Source: Hyperoodon ampullatus (lineage: Eukaryota > Chordata > Mammalia > Artiodactyla > Ziphiidae). Taken from it: a stretch of 64,000 nt of DNA. The stretch is taken from assembly GCA_949752795.1 (NCBI GenBank), contig OX457061.1, forward strand, positions 33,298,425 through 33,362,424, written 5' to 3'. This document shows, in pieces, positions 1-11,465 of this stretch; position 1 is the first letter of the stretch; the number at the start of each line of letters is the position of its first letter. The translations under genes were made by a program, and so were the position numbers. The notes beneath the pieces were generated by a model, which was given only the letters and a program-made list of their open reading frames with translations, searched no databases and had not been told where the DNA came from.

Positions 1-186
1 CTTTAAAAAAAATAAAATAAAAGTGGTATTGTTGTTGTTAGGTATTGTTCCTGGGCAAGTTTTCTGCCATGTACCAGTAGTGTTTGACATTATTGATTAT
101 TGACTTTTTAGACCTTGCTTGTATTAGGTTCTCCTCCTACTTCTTGATCCAGGACTTCTTTCATTTGTTTTTATAATAGATGTGTA

Positions 187-228
187 TCTTTATCTATCTG
201 TCTATCTATCTATCTATCTATCTATCTG
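187..228. repeat. (TATC)n microsatellite
   Basis: Tetranucleotide TATC/TCTA run with one TCTG interruption near position 200. Simple repeat, probably length-variable. Confidence 0.95.
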
Positions 229-299
229 ACATCTCTCACATATTATTCCATTCTTTTCTCTCTGATTTTACTATGATGTAGTCTGGATTATAGCAGAAG

Positions 300-445
300 C
301 TTCTTTAATCTCTCTCCCTCTAGTCCGTGAGCCCATTGAGGGCAGGGGCCAAGGATTACATCTTTCATATACCAAGTCTGATAGGAATTCCATAAATATT
401 TTTTGAGTGCACATATGACCAATGAATTGATAAATGACTGAATAA
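300..445 (+). repeat. L2 LINE 3' end relic
   Basis: Shows the L2 tail pattern: a 'gagcccattgagggcaggg' segment, then an ATAAATATTTTTTGAGTG-like end and TGAATAAA-type tail. Heavily diverged, non-coding. Confidence 0.5.
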
Positions 446-539
446 ACTAGCATGTTAGCCTTTCCACCACTAGTCTTTCTGTTTCTGGCTAGTCAGGCCC
501 ACTGCAAGCATACTGTCTCCTGAAAATCCCATCTTTATC

Positions 540-790
540 TTGTTACTCCCTTGCTCAAAAATATAAGTGGCTCTCCATTATCCTTTAAGCCAGATTTCAA
601 GCCATCCCCACCCTGTTTGCCCTCTCCTACTCTTGTGTGCAAAAATCCAAGTGCCTGGCAGGTTGGACTCCTCTCGGGCACTGAATTTCTGTATATTCAT
701 TCTTTCCAGATCCTTGCTCATGACTTGGCCACCTTTCTTTTTGAATATCCAAACCTGACCCATCATTTAATGCCCACACCCTAGACCTTA
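540..790 (+). repeat. Probable L2 LINE body relic
   Basis: Reads like the decayed L2 segment around 'agtggctctccattatcctttaagcc', followed by C/T-rich text typical of that part of L2. Likely a separate or rearranged piece of the copy at 300-445. Short open frames here are not coding. Confidence 0.4.
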
Positions 791-1199
791 GCAACAATAC
801 AGCCCATATAGACAGAGCCCCTACTCAGAACTTCCCATACCCATGTGGTTTCTGCTTGGCTCCTTGCCGATGCTACCCTGTATTGCTATCTGACGATCAA
901 TTTATAAGGTCCTGAGAGTAGGAGCCATGCCTTATGCTTCTTTGGATCTGGACCATTTTTAGGGAATCCTGTCAAGGTGAACTAAGTGCAACATGAATTT
1001 TACAGAAGAGAATTCTCTCAAGTATAAAGCTGAGCTTGGCCCTTCTTGTTTCCATCTAACCACTAAGTTTACTACTTTAGATATAGAGTGGATCAGTCAG
1101 TTCTTTGGGTCCCCAGTGTATATTGTACAATACGTACGTCTTAATAATGGTGACAAAATGGTAGCTAACATATGTGAGTACACATATGTGTGAGTAACA

Positions 1200-1360
1200 T
1201 ATGTGTGCATATTTCAGTACTTAATACTCTCTGTGCAAGGCCCTGTGCCCAGTATCTTAATAGTTTAATTTAATCATCAAATTCCTATGAAATCAGTTCT
1301 ATTATCCTACTTTACAGATGAGGAAACAAATCAAAGCTTCAAAGATCATCAAGCCCTGAC
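1200..1360 (-). repeat. MIR SINE relic
   Basis: Antisense MIR core: 'ttactttacagatgagg' near 1,307 after an AATTCCTATGA-like segment. Diverged. Confidence 0.55.
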
Positions 1361-1844
1361 TCAGTTTCATGCCCAGCGCTAGATTCTGGGGATATAGGTA
1401 TCAATCACGCACAGTCTCTACTCTCAAAGAGTTTAGAGACTAGGAGAAAAGAGGAAAACGAATAATTATGATTCAGTTTAATAAGTGCGGTATCTGAACT
1501 AGTATTAGCCTTTCCTCTATCAGATGAAGGTGGTGACCAACCCTCTCTGATGTCCAAACAATGCCTTAAATTTCTTAATATCAGCATTTAACGTCTGCAG
1601 TCTTCCTCCTAATAACTTATACTCCCAGTTTAGTCATGAGAAGACATCAGTAAATTCCAAAAGAAGGATATTCTAGAATATACTTGAGCAGTACTCCTCT
1701 AAATTATCAAGGTCGTCAAAAACAAGGAAAGCCTGTGGGATTGTCACAGTCAAGAGGAACTAAGGAGACATAACGACTAAAGATGATGTGGTATCTCAGT
1801 TGGGGTCCTGGGGCAGAAGAAGGATATTATATAAAACCTAAGGA
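1361..1844. other. No assignable feature
   Basis: Unique-looking sequence. No exon signature, repeat hallmark or long open frame that I recognise. Confidence 0.4.
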
Positions 1845-2050
1845 AATTTGAATAAAACATGGACTTTAGTTAATAATTATGTGCCAATATTAGTTTATTA
1901 GTTGTAACAAATATACCATACTAATAAAAGATGTTAATAATGGAAACTGACTATGGGGTATAAGGGAACTCTCTGTACTATTGTCTCATTTTTTTTTTTT
2001 GTAAATCTAAAACTGTTCTAAAATATAAAGTCTACTAAAAAATAATAATG
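1845..2050 (+). repeat. Old L1 3' end relic
   Basis: Matches the mammalian old-L1 tail by pattern: 'gtaacaaatataccatac', then 'gggaactctctgtact', 'ctaaaactgttctaaaa' and an AATAAAG-like run into an A-rich end. A T-run at 1,988-2,001 interrupts it. Confidence 0.5.
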
Positions 2051-2099
2051 TTAACCCTTAAAATAAAGGTTGTGAGTGATTGTCAGGGTAATGGGTCTA

Positions 2100-2340
2100 G
2101 GAAGGCAAGGAATCTGAGCAAAGGAGTCCATTTATGGTGGGAGGTAAAGAGGGAAAGATGGTGAGTTTGGTTTTGGAGCTATTGCCTTAGAGAGTCTGGC
2201 GGGAAGCCCAGGTGCCCAAGAGGCAGCTGAAGAGCTTGCCTTGGAGTCTAGGGGAGTGGAAGAGGAAGACCTGGGTTGAAGACACACACTTGGGAGTCAT
2301 CATGCACACAGGTGAGAGTTGAAGCATTTGATATTCTAAA
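2100..2340. repeat. Ancient mammalian repeat, family not named
   Basis: Contains 'gtgagtttggttttgga' and 'cttgggagtcatca', segments I associate with a widespread ancient mammalian repeat also seen at 15,290-16,615, 25,225-25,890, 28,540-28,835 and 50,580-51,010. I cannot assign the family by eye. Confidence 0.4.
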
Positions 2341-2344
2341 CACC

Positions 2345-3955
2345 ATTCTGGAGATCAGTAGCCAGCGAGTCTGTTATTTACTGTGTGATGGATGAGCCGG
2401 AGGAGGCCGGGGGAGAGCCAGTTTGGTTATAACTACAGAGCAGCTGGAGCTTTCAACCTCGGGGGGAGCCAAAGCAGCCTTGTGGGCACAGATGCTGTGT
2501 TTTCCTTATTCCGGAAGGCAGTTTCCCGAGATAAACTCTGGATATGATAATTATATTGGTGAGTAAGTTGATCTAGCCTCAACTGCATAGACAGGGATCC
2601 CACAACAAAATGCTTCCACGTTATTCGATACATTGGTTTTTCTTTTTTTTAAAAAAGGAAAATTTTAATTCTTTCTTCCATTGCAGGTTCAGGGTAATTA
2701 TCTTAGTTGAAACTATTTTGATAACCATCTTTCTTGAGGACACAGCATGTCAGTAGTTTTAAAACCTAAGTTAATTAGATATCTGATGTTAACAAAAGCT
2801 TCCATTAAAAAAAAAAATCCTCAAGAGCTGCACCCCCCCTCAGACTCTTGCTACAGCAGAAGAGTCTATGCTAAGTACAGTTTTTATCATCAAACTGGCA
2901 CTTTTGTGTAGTTAATCATAGTTGTCTGCAGCCTCTGGGATGGAGAAGGTACACCCCCCAACTCTTACCCACAAGGATGAAAGACTCGTCCCTATGGTAA
3001 AATCCTTGTTTTTCACATGACAATCCTAGCGAGCTGGGTCTTACATACACTAAGATATTAACTTTGCTTATTGTCTAGTTTGTAGGGAAAGGACATTTCT
3101 TGGAAATTTAAGGGGGGATAGTGTCAGTTAACTCTAAGATAAGTATCCCAATGAGCATGAAAGGATGAGTAGAATTATCTAGATGTGCGCAAAATGACAA
3201 GGCTCCTAGAAATGTTCCTAGCAATAAATTCCCAGAAATGTAAACTCTCCTGACTATAAGGAAGTGAAGCTTAGAAAAGACTGCTATATCCTTTAGAATC
3301 TTTCTACCCCACCCCAAACACGCAAGCATGTGTAAGGGAACACATACACACATGTGCACACACCTTTGACTTCTAAGCTGAGCAATGCAAGGGCAATTTC
3401 ATCAGCTTTCTTTAGGTCAGAGAAAGAAAAAGTTGGTAGCTGGAAACACTGCAGCTTTGGCTCCTGGCAAAAGGCAAAGAGTGGGATCTGTGGCCACAGG
3501 CAGCCTGTGTCTGAGCTCCTGCTCTGTCTCTCACGGGCTCTGTAATCCCAAGCATGTTGCCTAGCTCCTCTGAGCCTCAGGTTCCTTCTTTAAGAAATGG
3601 GGATAGAGATGCTCATCTCAATTCAATTAATACACATCAAACATCTTCCAAGTGGCAGGTACTGTTCTGGAGTCATGAACAAGAAAACACAATGGCCCCG
3701 CTCAGAGACAAGTGCATTTCTGGGAGGTTGCTGTGAGTATTCAGGGATTCAGGATACTCGGCCTGCTTGTGGCTTGGAGCCTGTTCACTGAGTACACAAT
3801 ATTACTGTGCTTTTCTCCCACCCCAAGATGAGCAGTTGAACTTGAGTAAAAGGTACAGTCCAACTAAGGGACATTTAGCAGCACCAGGCCTAGGACTGAA
3901 GGGTGTTAGTTTATGGAGCGTCAAAATATTTTAATAGTAAATACATTGAAAATCC
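2345..3955. other. No assignable feature
   Basis: About 1.6 kb of mixed composition. It has short C-runs (2,832 and 2,955) and a small CA-rich patch near 3,345-3,362. The frame at 3,354-3,545 has no recognisable domain. Confidence 0.4.
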
Positions 3956-3959
3956 AATG

Positions 3960-4200
3960 TGCTTTGGAGTCATAAAGAGCTGGCCCTGAAATCTCTGCTT
4001 TGTCCTTCACTACCTGAATGATATTGTGCAAAGAGATTCTATAATCTCTTTGAGGTTAAATTTCCTCATTTGTAAACTGGAGCTATTGTTAGCGATACCT
4101 ACCTAAGGTTGATGTTATAGGTGATAAAGGAAATATCATATGTGAGAAGGGCTGGTTTTATGGCAGAGTGATATCCACATATTAGTTATTATTGATTATG
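3960..4200 (+). repeat. MIR SINE relic
   Basis: Sense MIR order: 'ttggagtcataaagagc', a 'tttcctcatttgtaaactgg' core, then a ttattattgattatg-like end. Diverged but collinear. Confidence 0.6.
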
Positions 4201-4920
4201 TTCATTGTTATTAATGATTAAACTCCAGCTATGACAACAGCCCCCAGGTGGTGCCTTTGGGGCTGACGTATTGCAGCAGCAACGTTAACACATTTCATAG
4301 GCTCCAGGATGACATCCAATTACTGGAAAGGTTTGTAAATAAGTCCCGACCTCATTAGGAGCAGATCCAAGGACTGTGATTTTCTTCCAAATAATAGCAG
4401 CAGAGACCATGGCACAGAGAGAAGGCCGGGGTACAGCCTTTCCCAGGTTCTCAAGAGCAACCTGTGGCTCCTACTTGGTCTCTTCCTCAGTTGACTTGAT
4501 CCCTCTCCACATCAGGGATTGGGTGGAGAGCATTTAAGCACCACAATTGTACATCAATCTTAGAAACACCCCTCACCGGTAGTCAACCAGAATTCTAATC
4601 TGAGGCCAATTTCTTTTACTTCTTATGACCCAAGATGAGTTCCAGGCTCACCTGAGGAAACACCACTGAAGCACTTGGGGAACCTTTATAATGTCCACAA
4701 AGTAGCATTTTAATCCTGCTAGTCCTGGATGCCCAAGTCAGTCTGAAGAATCGGTTTCACCATGTCTTGTAAGAGGCCATGTAAAGCTCATGCAAATAGG
4801 CTCTTGGAGAGTATCTCAGATGTTCCAGAGTTTTAAAGGTAGGCTTGTAGGAATTCCTCTGTGTTAGGACAATATGAAAGGACTCACTAGGGCTTAGTTA
4901 TGCCAACTACCTTAGTTTCA
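4201..4920. other. No assignable feature
   Basis: No repeat hallmark or coding signature seen. Confidence 0.35.
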
Positions 4921-4924
4921 TGAA

Positions 4925-5105
4925 TTCATCATACAGTTTCATACCCCAGTACCTTTGCACATGTTTTACTCTGCTTGGGGGAACAATTCCTCCTCTGCTT
5001 GCCTGTACATTCCCTATTCATCTTTTAAAACCTAGCTCAGGCATCCTTCTGTGAAGACGTTCCTGATTCCCACTCTCTCTCCACTTCACCAACAGGCCTG
5101 GCTTC
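4925..5105 (+). repeat. L2 LINE relic
   Basis: Matches an L2 body segment: 'gtacctttgcacatg', 'catcttttaaaacctagc' and 'tcaggcatccttctgtgaag', in consensus order. Non-coding remnant. Confidence 0.65.
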
Positions 5106-6140
5106 AAGTCCCAGGACCAGGCCCATTTAGTGAGTTCTCAGGAAGTGATTCTTGTTTTCTCAAATTCTTGGAGTTGACCTGGTTTCTTCTCCAGTCTCTG
5201 ACAATTAGACCAAGTGCAATGCGAGAGGCTGGAAATCAACTATGCAGTTGTGAAACCTTTGATTGGAAGCAAGATTCTAGGTTGCTCAAATGTGAGTTAT
5301 GTAACCTACACATTGTGCAATGGGCAGGAGGACCTCACTGTGAGCGCAGATTTGGAGGTTATTTCTATTATAATAGCACCTCTGCCTCACTTCCACTGAG
5401 GCATCAAACCTCCCAGCCCCAGCACAGCTCCTGGTCCAAAGCAGGAACTTAACACAGATTTGCTATTTCTGGGGGACAAGAAAAGAAGCTCAAAGGAGAG
5501 AGGATCCTGGGAGTCCTTCCCTTATCTTCTCTATAAGACTGACCTACTTGCGGAAACCCATGTTGGCTGCTCTGGAAGCCATTTCCCCATTCTAAGATAG
5601 TAATTAGGACAGAGGAGGCAATCTCATTACTGATGATGAGGTTGACTCTATGTAGCACTATGTGTTTGGATGAAAAATGCCATCACAGTTCAAAGTAGTC
5701 ATTATTATCTTATTATGTTACTAATCAAAAAAAATTTTTTTTGCTTTTTTATGGTATGAAAACCACTATTTTAATATTCTTAGAAAACAATTCCTGTTCC
5801 ATATTCATTTCTTCTACTTTTTCTATTTGGATATCCTTCTGCCAAAGATTTCTACCAGAAGAAAGAGCTGAACCAAGCAAAACTAAATCTAAGACGGCTA
5901 CATGGCAGTCGGGCTAAAGGAGATTAGGGCTATGGTCACCCCAAGATGTGGAGCCATTGGGGGGCCATGGTTGTCAATCCATCTCAACCCTGCTCAACAC
6001 TTCCTTCCCCTGGAGGTCTCCCCTTGCTCCTCAGCCAGAGGTGGCCTTTCTTCCTCCACACCATGTTTCTCTGAAGACACTTACCACAGCTGTTTGTGTG
6101 TCTTAACACTCTTAGTAAATTAAGAACTCCTTAAATTTGA
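5106..6140. other. No assignable feature
   Basis: The 133-codon frame at 5,051-5,452 begins with GTG inside the L2 relic and shows no domain. An A8/T8 inverted run lies near 5,728-5,743. Nothing else is supported. Confidence 0.4.
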
Positions 6141-6144
6141 AGAC

Positions 6145-6372
6145 TGTGACCACATGGTTTGGTGGAAAGAAGATACACTCTGGAGACAAACAACCTTGGA
6201 CTGATTATTTGGTTGTTGTTGATTAGCTGTGTGACATTAGATAAGTCACTCAAAGTTTCTGAATTGGCTTTATCATCTCTGAAACAGGGATGACACCACC
6301 TACTTTGCAAGCTAGTTGTGTTGATGCGGTAAGATCACATAAACACGGGGTTTGGCAGTACAAGTGAGTGCT
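6145..6372 (+). repeat. MIR SINE relic (first of a tandem pair)
   Basis: Sense MIR: 'attagctgtgtgacatta', then a ctgaaacagggatgacacc-like core and a late GATGCGGTAAGATCACAT segment. Directly followed by a second MIR in the same orientation. Confidence 0.6.
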
Positions 6373-6585
6373 GTGGCAGTAGACAGCCTCTCCCACTAAC
6401 CAGCTCATCAGTTCTGTCAAGCTACTTAACCCGCTAAGCCTCAGTTTTCTCTTCTGTAGTATAGGGTCAACAGGACCCTCCTCATAAGGTTTTGAGAGGA
6501 TTAAATGAGTTAATACATATGAAAAAACTTTCCGGCTAACTTGACACAGAGCGAATGCTCAATAAATGTTGGCTATTATCAGTGC
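6373..6585 (+). repeat. MIR SINE relic (second of a tandem pair)
   Basis: Well preserved 3' half: 'gaggattaaatgagttaat' and 'gctcaataaatgttggctat' at 6,557-6,576. One of the clearer MIR copies in the window. Confidence 0.75.
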
Positions 6586-7709
6586 TTCACCCATTGTCAT
6601 TTCTCTCCCTTCCTCCTTGCTCTTCTGAAGCATCCTACACATTGCCTGGCAGAGAGGCAGGAGATACAGCTGAAGTGAAATGACGTTATGATGCACAGTT
6701 CATCACATAAGCTTGGGTGTTCATTTCCCCTGTTCCAATATTTTACAGTCTCAAGGATTTTTCCTTGAAGTTAATTTCCATATTTAAAAGGAAGACTTCA
6801 GCTAAAATGTCCAGATTTAGTTAGTTTAGAGGGGAAGGGAAATAAGTGTTATAAGAAAAAGAGAGACACAGAGAGAGAGATTGGAGGACAGGAGCTACTA
6901 AAATGGGAAGGGACAGAGAACATTCTGGAAGATGATTGCTAGGTTACCCTAGCACAGGTCACTATACTCCTCCTACACTCATGTGTCTTGGATTTTGGAG
7001 ATATGCTCATTGTCGCTAGAGTGGGGATGGCTGGAGGATGGTTGGAGGTTGGCACATTTCCTACCTAAACCAGGAAAGTTTAGCATCCAGGAATGTGACC
7101 AGGACAGACCCAGCCCCATAAGCATTTCTCATAAGAAGTGCAGTGAAGTCCCTGTTAGCCCCACAAGCTGGTGGCCCCAATGGCCCAGAGCGTGCTTCTC
7201 CAGAAAGCGAGTGTGTCATTCTTAGTCAGAGTTGTTCCCTCTCAGAGTCCTCTGGAGTCTCGGCCAGGCCCCTCCACCCTTGGTCTAGCAGCAGAGACCA
7301 ATCCAGGGCAGTTGCTGGGCCATGGGCCATGCTGTCCTTGGCCAGCTCTCTCTGCTTCCACGGAGTCAAGCCTAGCATGCAGCCTGCAGAGTGGTTAGAG
7401 CCCTGGGTCTCTGCTGCAATTAGAGCATGTGATTATAAATTCCAAGATGATTCTATTTGGGACAATTCTCTTTTCACCAAATCCCAAACAATTCTTAAAA
7501 ACCACCCAGAGATCCACACTTGTAGCAACATTTCCTTTGTCTCAGAACCATCTCTGGGGGTGCCAGGGGCCAGGAAGAGAGTACTGTCTTCCTTTTGTTC
7601 TTTGATTCCTGGATGTGAATAGAAACCTATAGCTACTCTGGGAAGGGCTCTGAGGTCAAGGACACGGGGTGTTTACACAGGAGGTTTCACCATATCCAAA
7701 CTTTCTATC
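6586..7709. other. No assignable feature
   Basis: Includes overlapping open frames at 6,983-7,225 and 7,143-7,622 (159 codons, GTG start). Neither has a recognisable domain, and frames on this strand overlap one another, so I do not call a gene. Confidence 0.4.
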
Positions 7710-7727
7710 AAAAAGTTAGGTAACGGC

Positions 7728-7980
7728 ATGGACATATATACACTACCAAACGTAAAATAGATAGCTAGTGGGAAGCAGCCGCATAGCACAGGGAGATCAG
7801 CTCGGTGCTTTGTGACCACCTAGAGGGGTGGGATAGGGAGGGTGGGAGGGAGGGAGACACAAGAGGGAAGAGATATGGGTGCATATGTATATGTATAACT
7901 GATTCACTTTGTTATAAAGCAGAAACTGACACACCATTGTAAAGCAATTATACTCTAATAAAGATGTTAAAAAAAAAAAA
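7728..7980 (+). mobile_element. 5'-truncated L1 (3' UTR only)
   Basis: About 250 bp of L1 3' UTR ending in an A-run. It carries 'tagtgggaagcagccgcata' and 'ctttgttataaagcagaaac', the same 3' UTR type as the L1 at 39,095-41,321. Here the tail extends further, through 'caattatactctaataaaga'. A perfect 17-bp target duplication AAAAGTTAGGTAACGGC lies at 7,711-7,727 and 7,977-7,993. It encodes nothing. Confidence 0.92.
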
Positions 7981-7993
7981 GTTAGGTAACGGC

Positions 7994-8485
7994 TTTGGCC
8001 CACCCATTGGACCCGATAACATTTCCTTAAGGATCCTGCAGGAGACCCCATCTCCTTATCCACACAAGAATTTTCCAGATTCTGGAAATCATGCTTTAGG
8101 GTAAAAAGCGGTTTAACTTTTCTAAAACTTGTAAGTACATTAGGTCATGTTTCACTTCTTTCTTTGACTTGTAACTCTCCCAAGAAAATATGGGGGCTTG
8201 GCATCCTCCCCCTCCCCAGGATGTTTAGGAAATTGTATATTTGTGGTTTCCTTATGTTAAGGAAAATTTCCTTTCTTCCCTCCATCCCATCCTGGAGTTG
8301 GGCTTTGCTTGGCAAACTTTTACTGAACAGAAGGTCCTCATCCTATGGTCTTGCTTCCCATGTTTCTTGACTATTCTCTTCTCTACAGCAAACGCCCACA
8401 AGGAATATTCTTTTTATGCTCATGCTTCCACATAGCAGTCCCATGCTGGAAACAAACACTTCCGAATGTTTCCCCCCTCCCTTTT
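7994..8485. other. No assignable feature
   Basis: Short T/C-rich stretches only. Two small overlapping frames (8,164-8,435) show no domain. Confidence 0.35.
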
Positions 8486-8489
8486 TCTT

Positions 8490-8571
8490 CAACTATAACT
8501 TAAAAAAAAATGAGATGTAATATACCTGCAATAAAGCTCACCAATCTCAGATGTACAGTCCAGTGATTTTT

Positions 8572-8620
<49 letters not shown>

Positions 8621-8830
8621 GTGTAACAACCACTCTGATCAAGACATAGACCATTTCCAGCTCCTGGGAGCCTCCTGTGTGCCACTTGCTTGTCAATATT
8701 TCCCCACCAAAAGCCATCACTATTCTGACTTTAATTTTACCTGTTCTTGAACTTCATATAAATGAAATTGTACAGCATGTACACTTTTGTGTCTGGTTTC
8801 CAATGCTTTTCTACTGGGAATTCACCTTTT
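8490..8830 (-). repeat. Old L1 relic, antisense
   Basis: Resembles the antisense 3' region of old mammalian L1s: 'acagtccagtgattttt', 'caaccactctgatcaag', 'cttcatataaatgaaattgt' and 'cacttttgtgtctggtttcc' in consensus order. An (AT)n expansion interrupts it. Confidence 0.6.
8575..8617. repeat. (AT)n microsatellite
   Basis: Uninterrupted alternating AT of about 21 units inside the old L1 relic. Likely unstable in length. Confidence 0.95.
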
Positions 8831-9189
8831 TTGACACGTGAGGGGGACTGAACAAATATTCACTGAAATAAATGTATAAAAGATCCATGTATGAATCTGA
8901 TTTTTAAAAGAACATGTATTATAAGGAAAAGAGTTTCAGGGCCAGATAAGATCTTCTCTAATAAGGAAAGTAAGGGCATTAGCAAAACTGTTGCTCATAG
9001 GTAATATTACAAAAGAAGAATATGAAAGATATTCTTCACATACTTCCTCCTCCTCAGCACCCATAATGGTAAATTCTTTCTGCTGTTAGGTTCATATTGG
9101 ATTATTATTTTTGAATTCTTATTTTCGAGGAGGAGCCTGACCCCAGGGAAGGGGCACAGCTCTGAGTCAGGGGCTGGGTTGGCACCCCC
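8831..9189. other. No assignable feature
   Basis: AT-rich first half, then a GGAGCCTGACCCCAGGGAAG-containing patch near 9,130. No feature supported. Confidence 0.35.
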
Positions 9190-9370
9190 GTGAGGATGGC
9201 ACAGTGGAGGGAGTCAGGGGACCTGGTCCAGATGCTTACTGGTTGTGTGTGCTTGGAGAATCACTCAGCATTTCAGCCTCAGTTTGCTACCATAAAAAAA
9301 CCTATTGAGTGGATTAAAGAAAATGATGGCTATAAATGTGCACTGAAAGCTACAAAGCACTAAGCAGATT
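9190..9370 (+). repeat. MIR SINE relic
   Basis: Sense MIR, weakly preserved: a 'ttactggttgtgtgtgcttg' segment, then 'cctcagtttgctaccata' and an AAAGCACTAAGCAG end. It ends just before the LTR at 9,387. Confidence 0.5.
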
Positions 9371-9386
9371 AGTTCCATAAACCAGT

Positions 9387-9800
9387 TGTGATGGTTCATT
9401 TTATGTGTTAATCTGGCTGGGTCATGGTGTCCTGATATTGGGTCAAACGTTATTCTGGATGTTTCTGTAAAGGTGTTTCTTTTAGATGATATTAACATTT
9501 AAATTGCTGGACTTTGAGTAAAGCAGATTGCCCCCCATAATATAGGTGGTCCTCATCCAATCAGTTGAAGGCCTTAGCTGGACAAAGACTGAACCCACCC
9601 TGAGCAAGAATGAAGCCTGCCAGCAGATGGCCTTTGAATTTGAACTACAACTCTTCCCTAGGTTTCCAACCTGATGGCTTACTCTGCAGATCTTGGACTT
9701 AATAAGACTCCATTATCACATGAGCCAATTCCTTAAAATAAATCTCTCTCTCTCCCTCCCTCCTTCTCTCTGTGTGTATGTGTATATTTGTGTGTGTGTG

Positions 9801-9857
<57 letters not shown>

Positions 9858-9895
9858 TGTTGGTTCTGTTTCTCTGGAGAACCCAGACTAATGTG
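9387..9895 (+). mobile_element. MLT2-type ERVL solo LTR
   Basis: Begins TGTGATGGTTCATTTTATG and runs in MLT2 order: 'tgagtaaagcagattgcc', 'ctcatccaatcagttgaag', 'gagccaattccttaaaataa' (poly(A) signal region) and 'ttctgtttctctggagaacc' at the end. Candidate 5-bp duplications CCAGT (9,382-9,386) and CCATT (9,896-9,900) match at 4 of 5. No internal retroviral sequence is present, so this is a solo LTR relic. Confidence 0.8.
9744..9855. repeat. Compound microsatellite (CT)n-(TG)n-(TA)n
   Basis: Lies inside the 3' part of the LTR, right after AATAAATCTCTC. The blocks are CT-rich 9,744-9,770, TG-rich 9,770-9,805 and (TA)n about 9,809-9,855. The short frames on both strands here are simple-repeat artefacts. 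Confidence 0.95.
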
Positions 9896-11145
9896 CCATT
9901 TTTCATGTACTTTACTGATACTAATGATTTCTTATTTATTTTGCTTCTTCTTTCATTCCAGATGCTATCTAGTTTATTGTTTCTTTTCTGTATCACTGAA
10001 GAATATATTTAAATTACATTTTATTTGTTTTGCTTGTTATTAGATCTATTTCAAGTAATAATTTTTCTCATCCATGAGAAAGGAAGGTGGAAGTCACTTT
10101 TTTGCAGACACACTACACGTTGCACTCTGAGCTAGGTTGTTAGTGACATTTAGAGACATTACTTCTTACCACCCCATTAATTTCAGCATGCTATGCTTAT
10201 TGGTCATGTATCTAGACCTACTGGCTCACTGCTAGGCACACTCCACCCTCTGTGACACCAAGGTCAGGCTAAAATTTCCCTAGAAGTTTCGATGTAAATG
10301 CCAGTATTTGAATTGAGTACACCCAGCTTTGTCTGACACCTAGAATCCTTCTTCCTTCCCACCGTAGTGAACTGATCAAATCAACATGTGAAACTTTCTG
10401 ACATCTCTTTGGCCCTTCCCTAACACAAAGTTTCAATCCAGAATTATTTCTTCTAGACCCCTCCTTATCTTTTCTTGAGGGCCTTCCAGGCAAAGAGTAC
10501 ACCCAGTCCTGGCTTACTTTCTATAGAACCTGAGGAAAGGGAACTAATAGGATTTGGGGGAGAAATTTTATCTTCTTCTTCCTTCCTAGTGAAGGCCCCA
10601 CCCCAAATAATGGCCAGTTGTGTGTCTTTGATGATCACAAAGCGGGTCAGTGTGCTGTCAGACAAAAGGAAGTGGGGTCATTGTGGTCTGTGTCTTTTGT
10701 CATTAAAAATCCTGCTCTTGTTCTTAGATTGCTTCACCAATACGTGCATAATTTCAGATTTTAAAAATTCCCATGTGATCAGATATCTTTAGCTTTATTA
10801 CTTTCATCTGACTTTGTTGAATCATGACTATATGAGAATATGATGGGTAGAATTTCAGTTTATATCACTGAGTTCATCTCAGGTCTCTATGAGCTCTCTT
10901 CTTCCTCCTCTTCTTCCTACCTCCTATCCCTTTCTTCTTCTAAAGAAAAGTTATGGGGGGGGGACTATTTCCCAGATTTTAAAAATAGTTTTTCCTGATA
11001 TCTATCAGTTCTGTATAAGCACTTCCTCTTTTATTAGTAGGAGATGTTCTTCAGGTCTTTGATCGCACACTGGTTTTATATCAATAGATTTTGAGACATG
11101 CTCATTAAGCCATTCAGTCATGTATTAATAGCTGAAAACGTCATC
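9896..11145. other. No assignable feature
   Basis: About 1.25 kb without a clear repeat or gene. It has a pyrimidine-rich patch at 10,888-10,940 and a G9 run near 10,957. Overlapping frames on both strands at 10,465-10,792 show no domain. Confidence 0.4.
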
Positions 11146-11149
11146 ATTT

Positions 11150-11465
11150 GTTGTTTGGTCTTAGATGGTAACTTATTCTCTCCATGCCTCACCTTTTTCA
11201 TCTGTAAAGAAGGGACAATAATATTCATCTTTCAATGGGTTTGTGGTGAGGATTACAAATAATGATTATTTTTCATTTATAATAAATGATTATTTCTATT
11301 ATTATTGGCTTTGAAAACTACTGATGCATTACATATATGCTTTTGTTTACATCAAATGTTTTATTTAAGAGAAAATAAATAATGTTTATGAGGTGCTTGA
11401 TGTGGTGCTGGATATAACTCAATATAGGTACTCAATAAATGGTGGTTACCATTGTAGTTATTACA
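11150..11465 (+). repeat. MIR SINE relic(s)
   Basis: A sense MIR core ('tttttcatctgtaaagaagg') at about 11,190 and a second MIR-like 3' end ('gtactcaataaatggtgg') at about 11,427. One interrupted copy or two fragments. Confidence 0.5.

Noticed and set aside
7143..7622. 159-codon plus-strand frame
   Set aside because: GTG start, no domain, overlapped by other frames on the same strand. Nothing distinguishes it from chance.
9693..10043. 116-codon frame with Tyr/Ile repeats
   Set aside because: It reads through the LTR's TG/TA microsatellite, which produces alternating Y-I codons.
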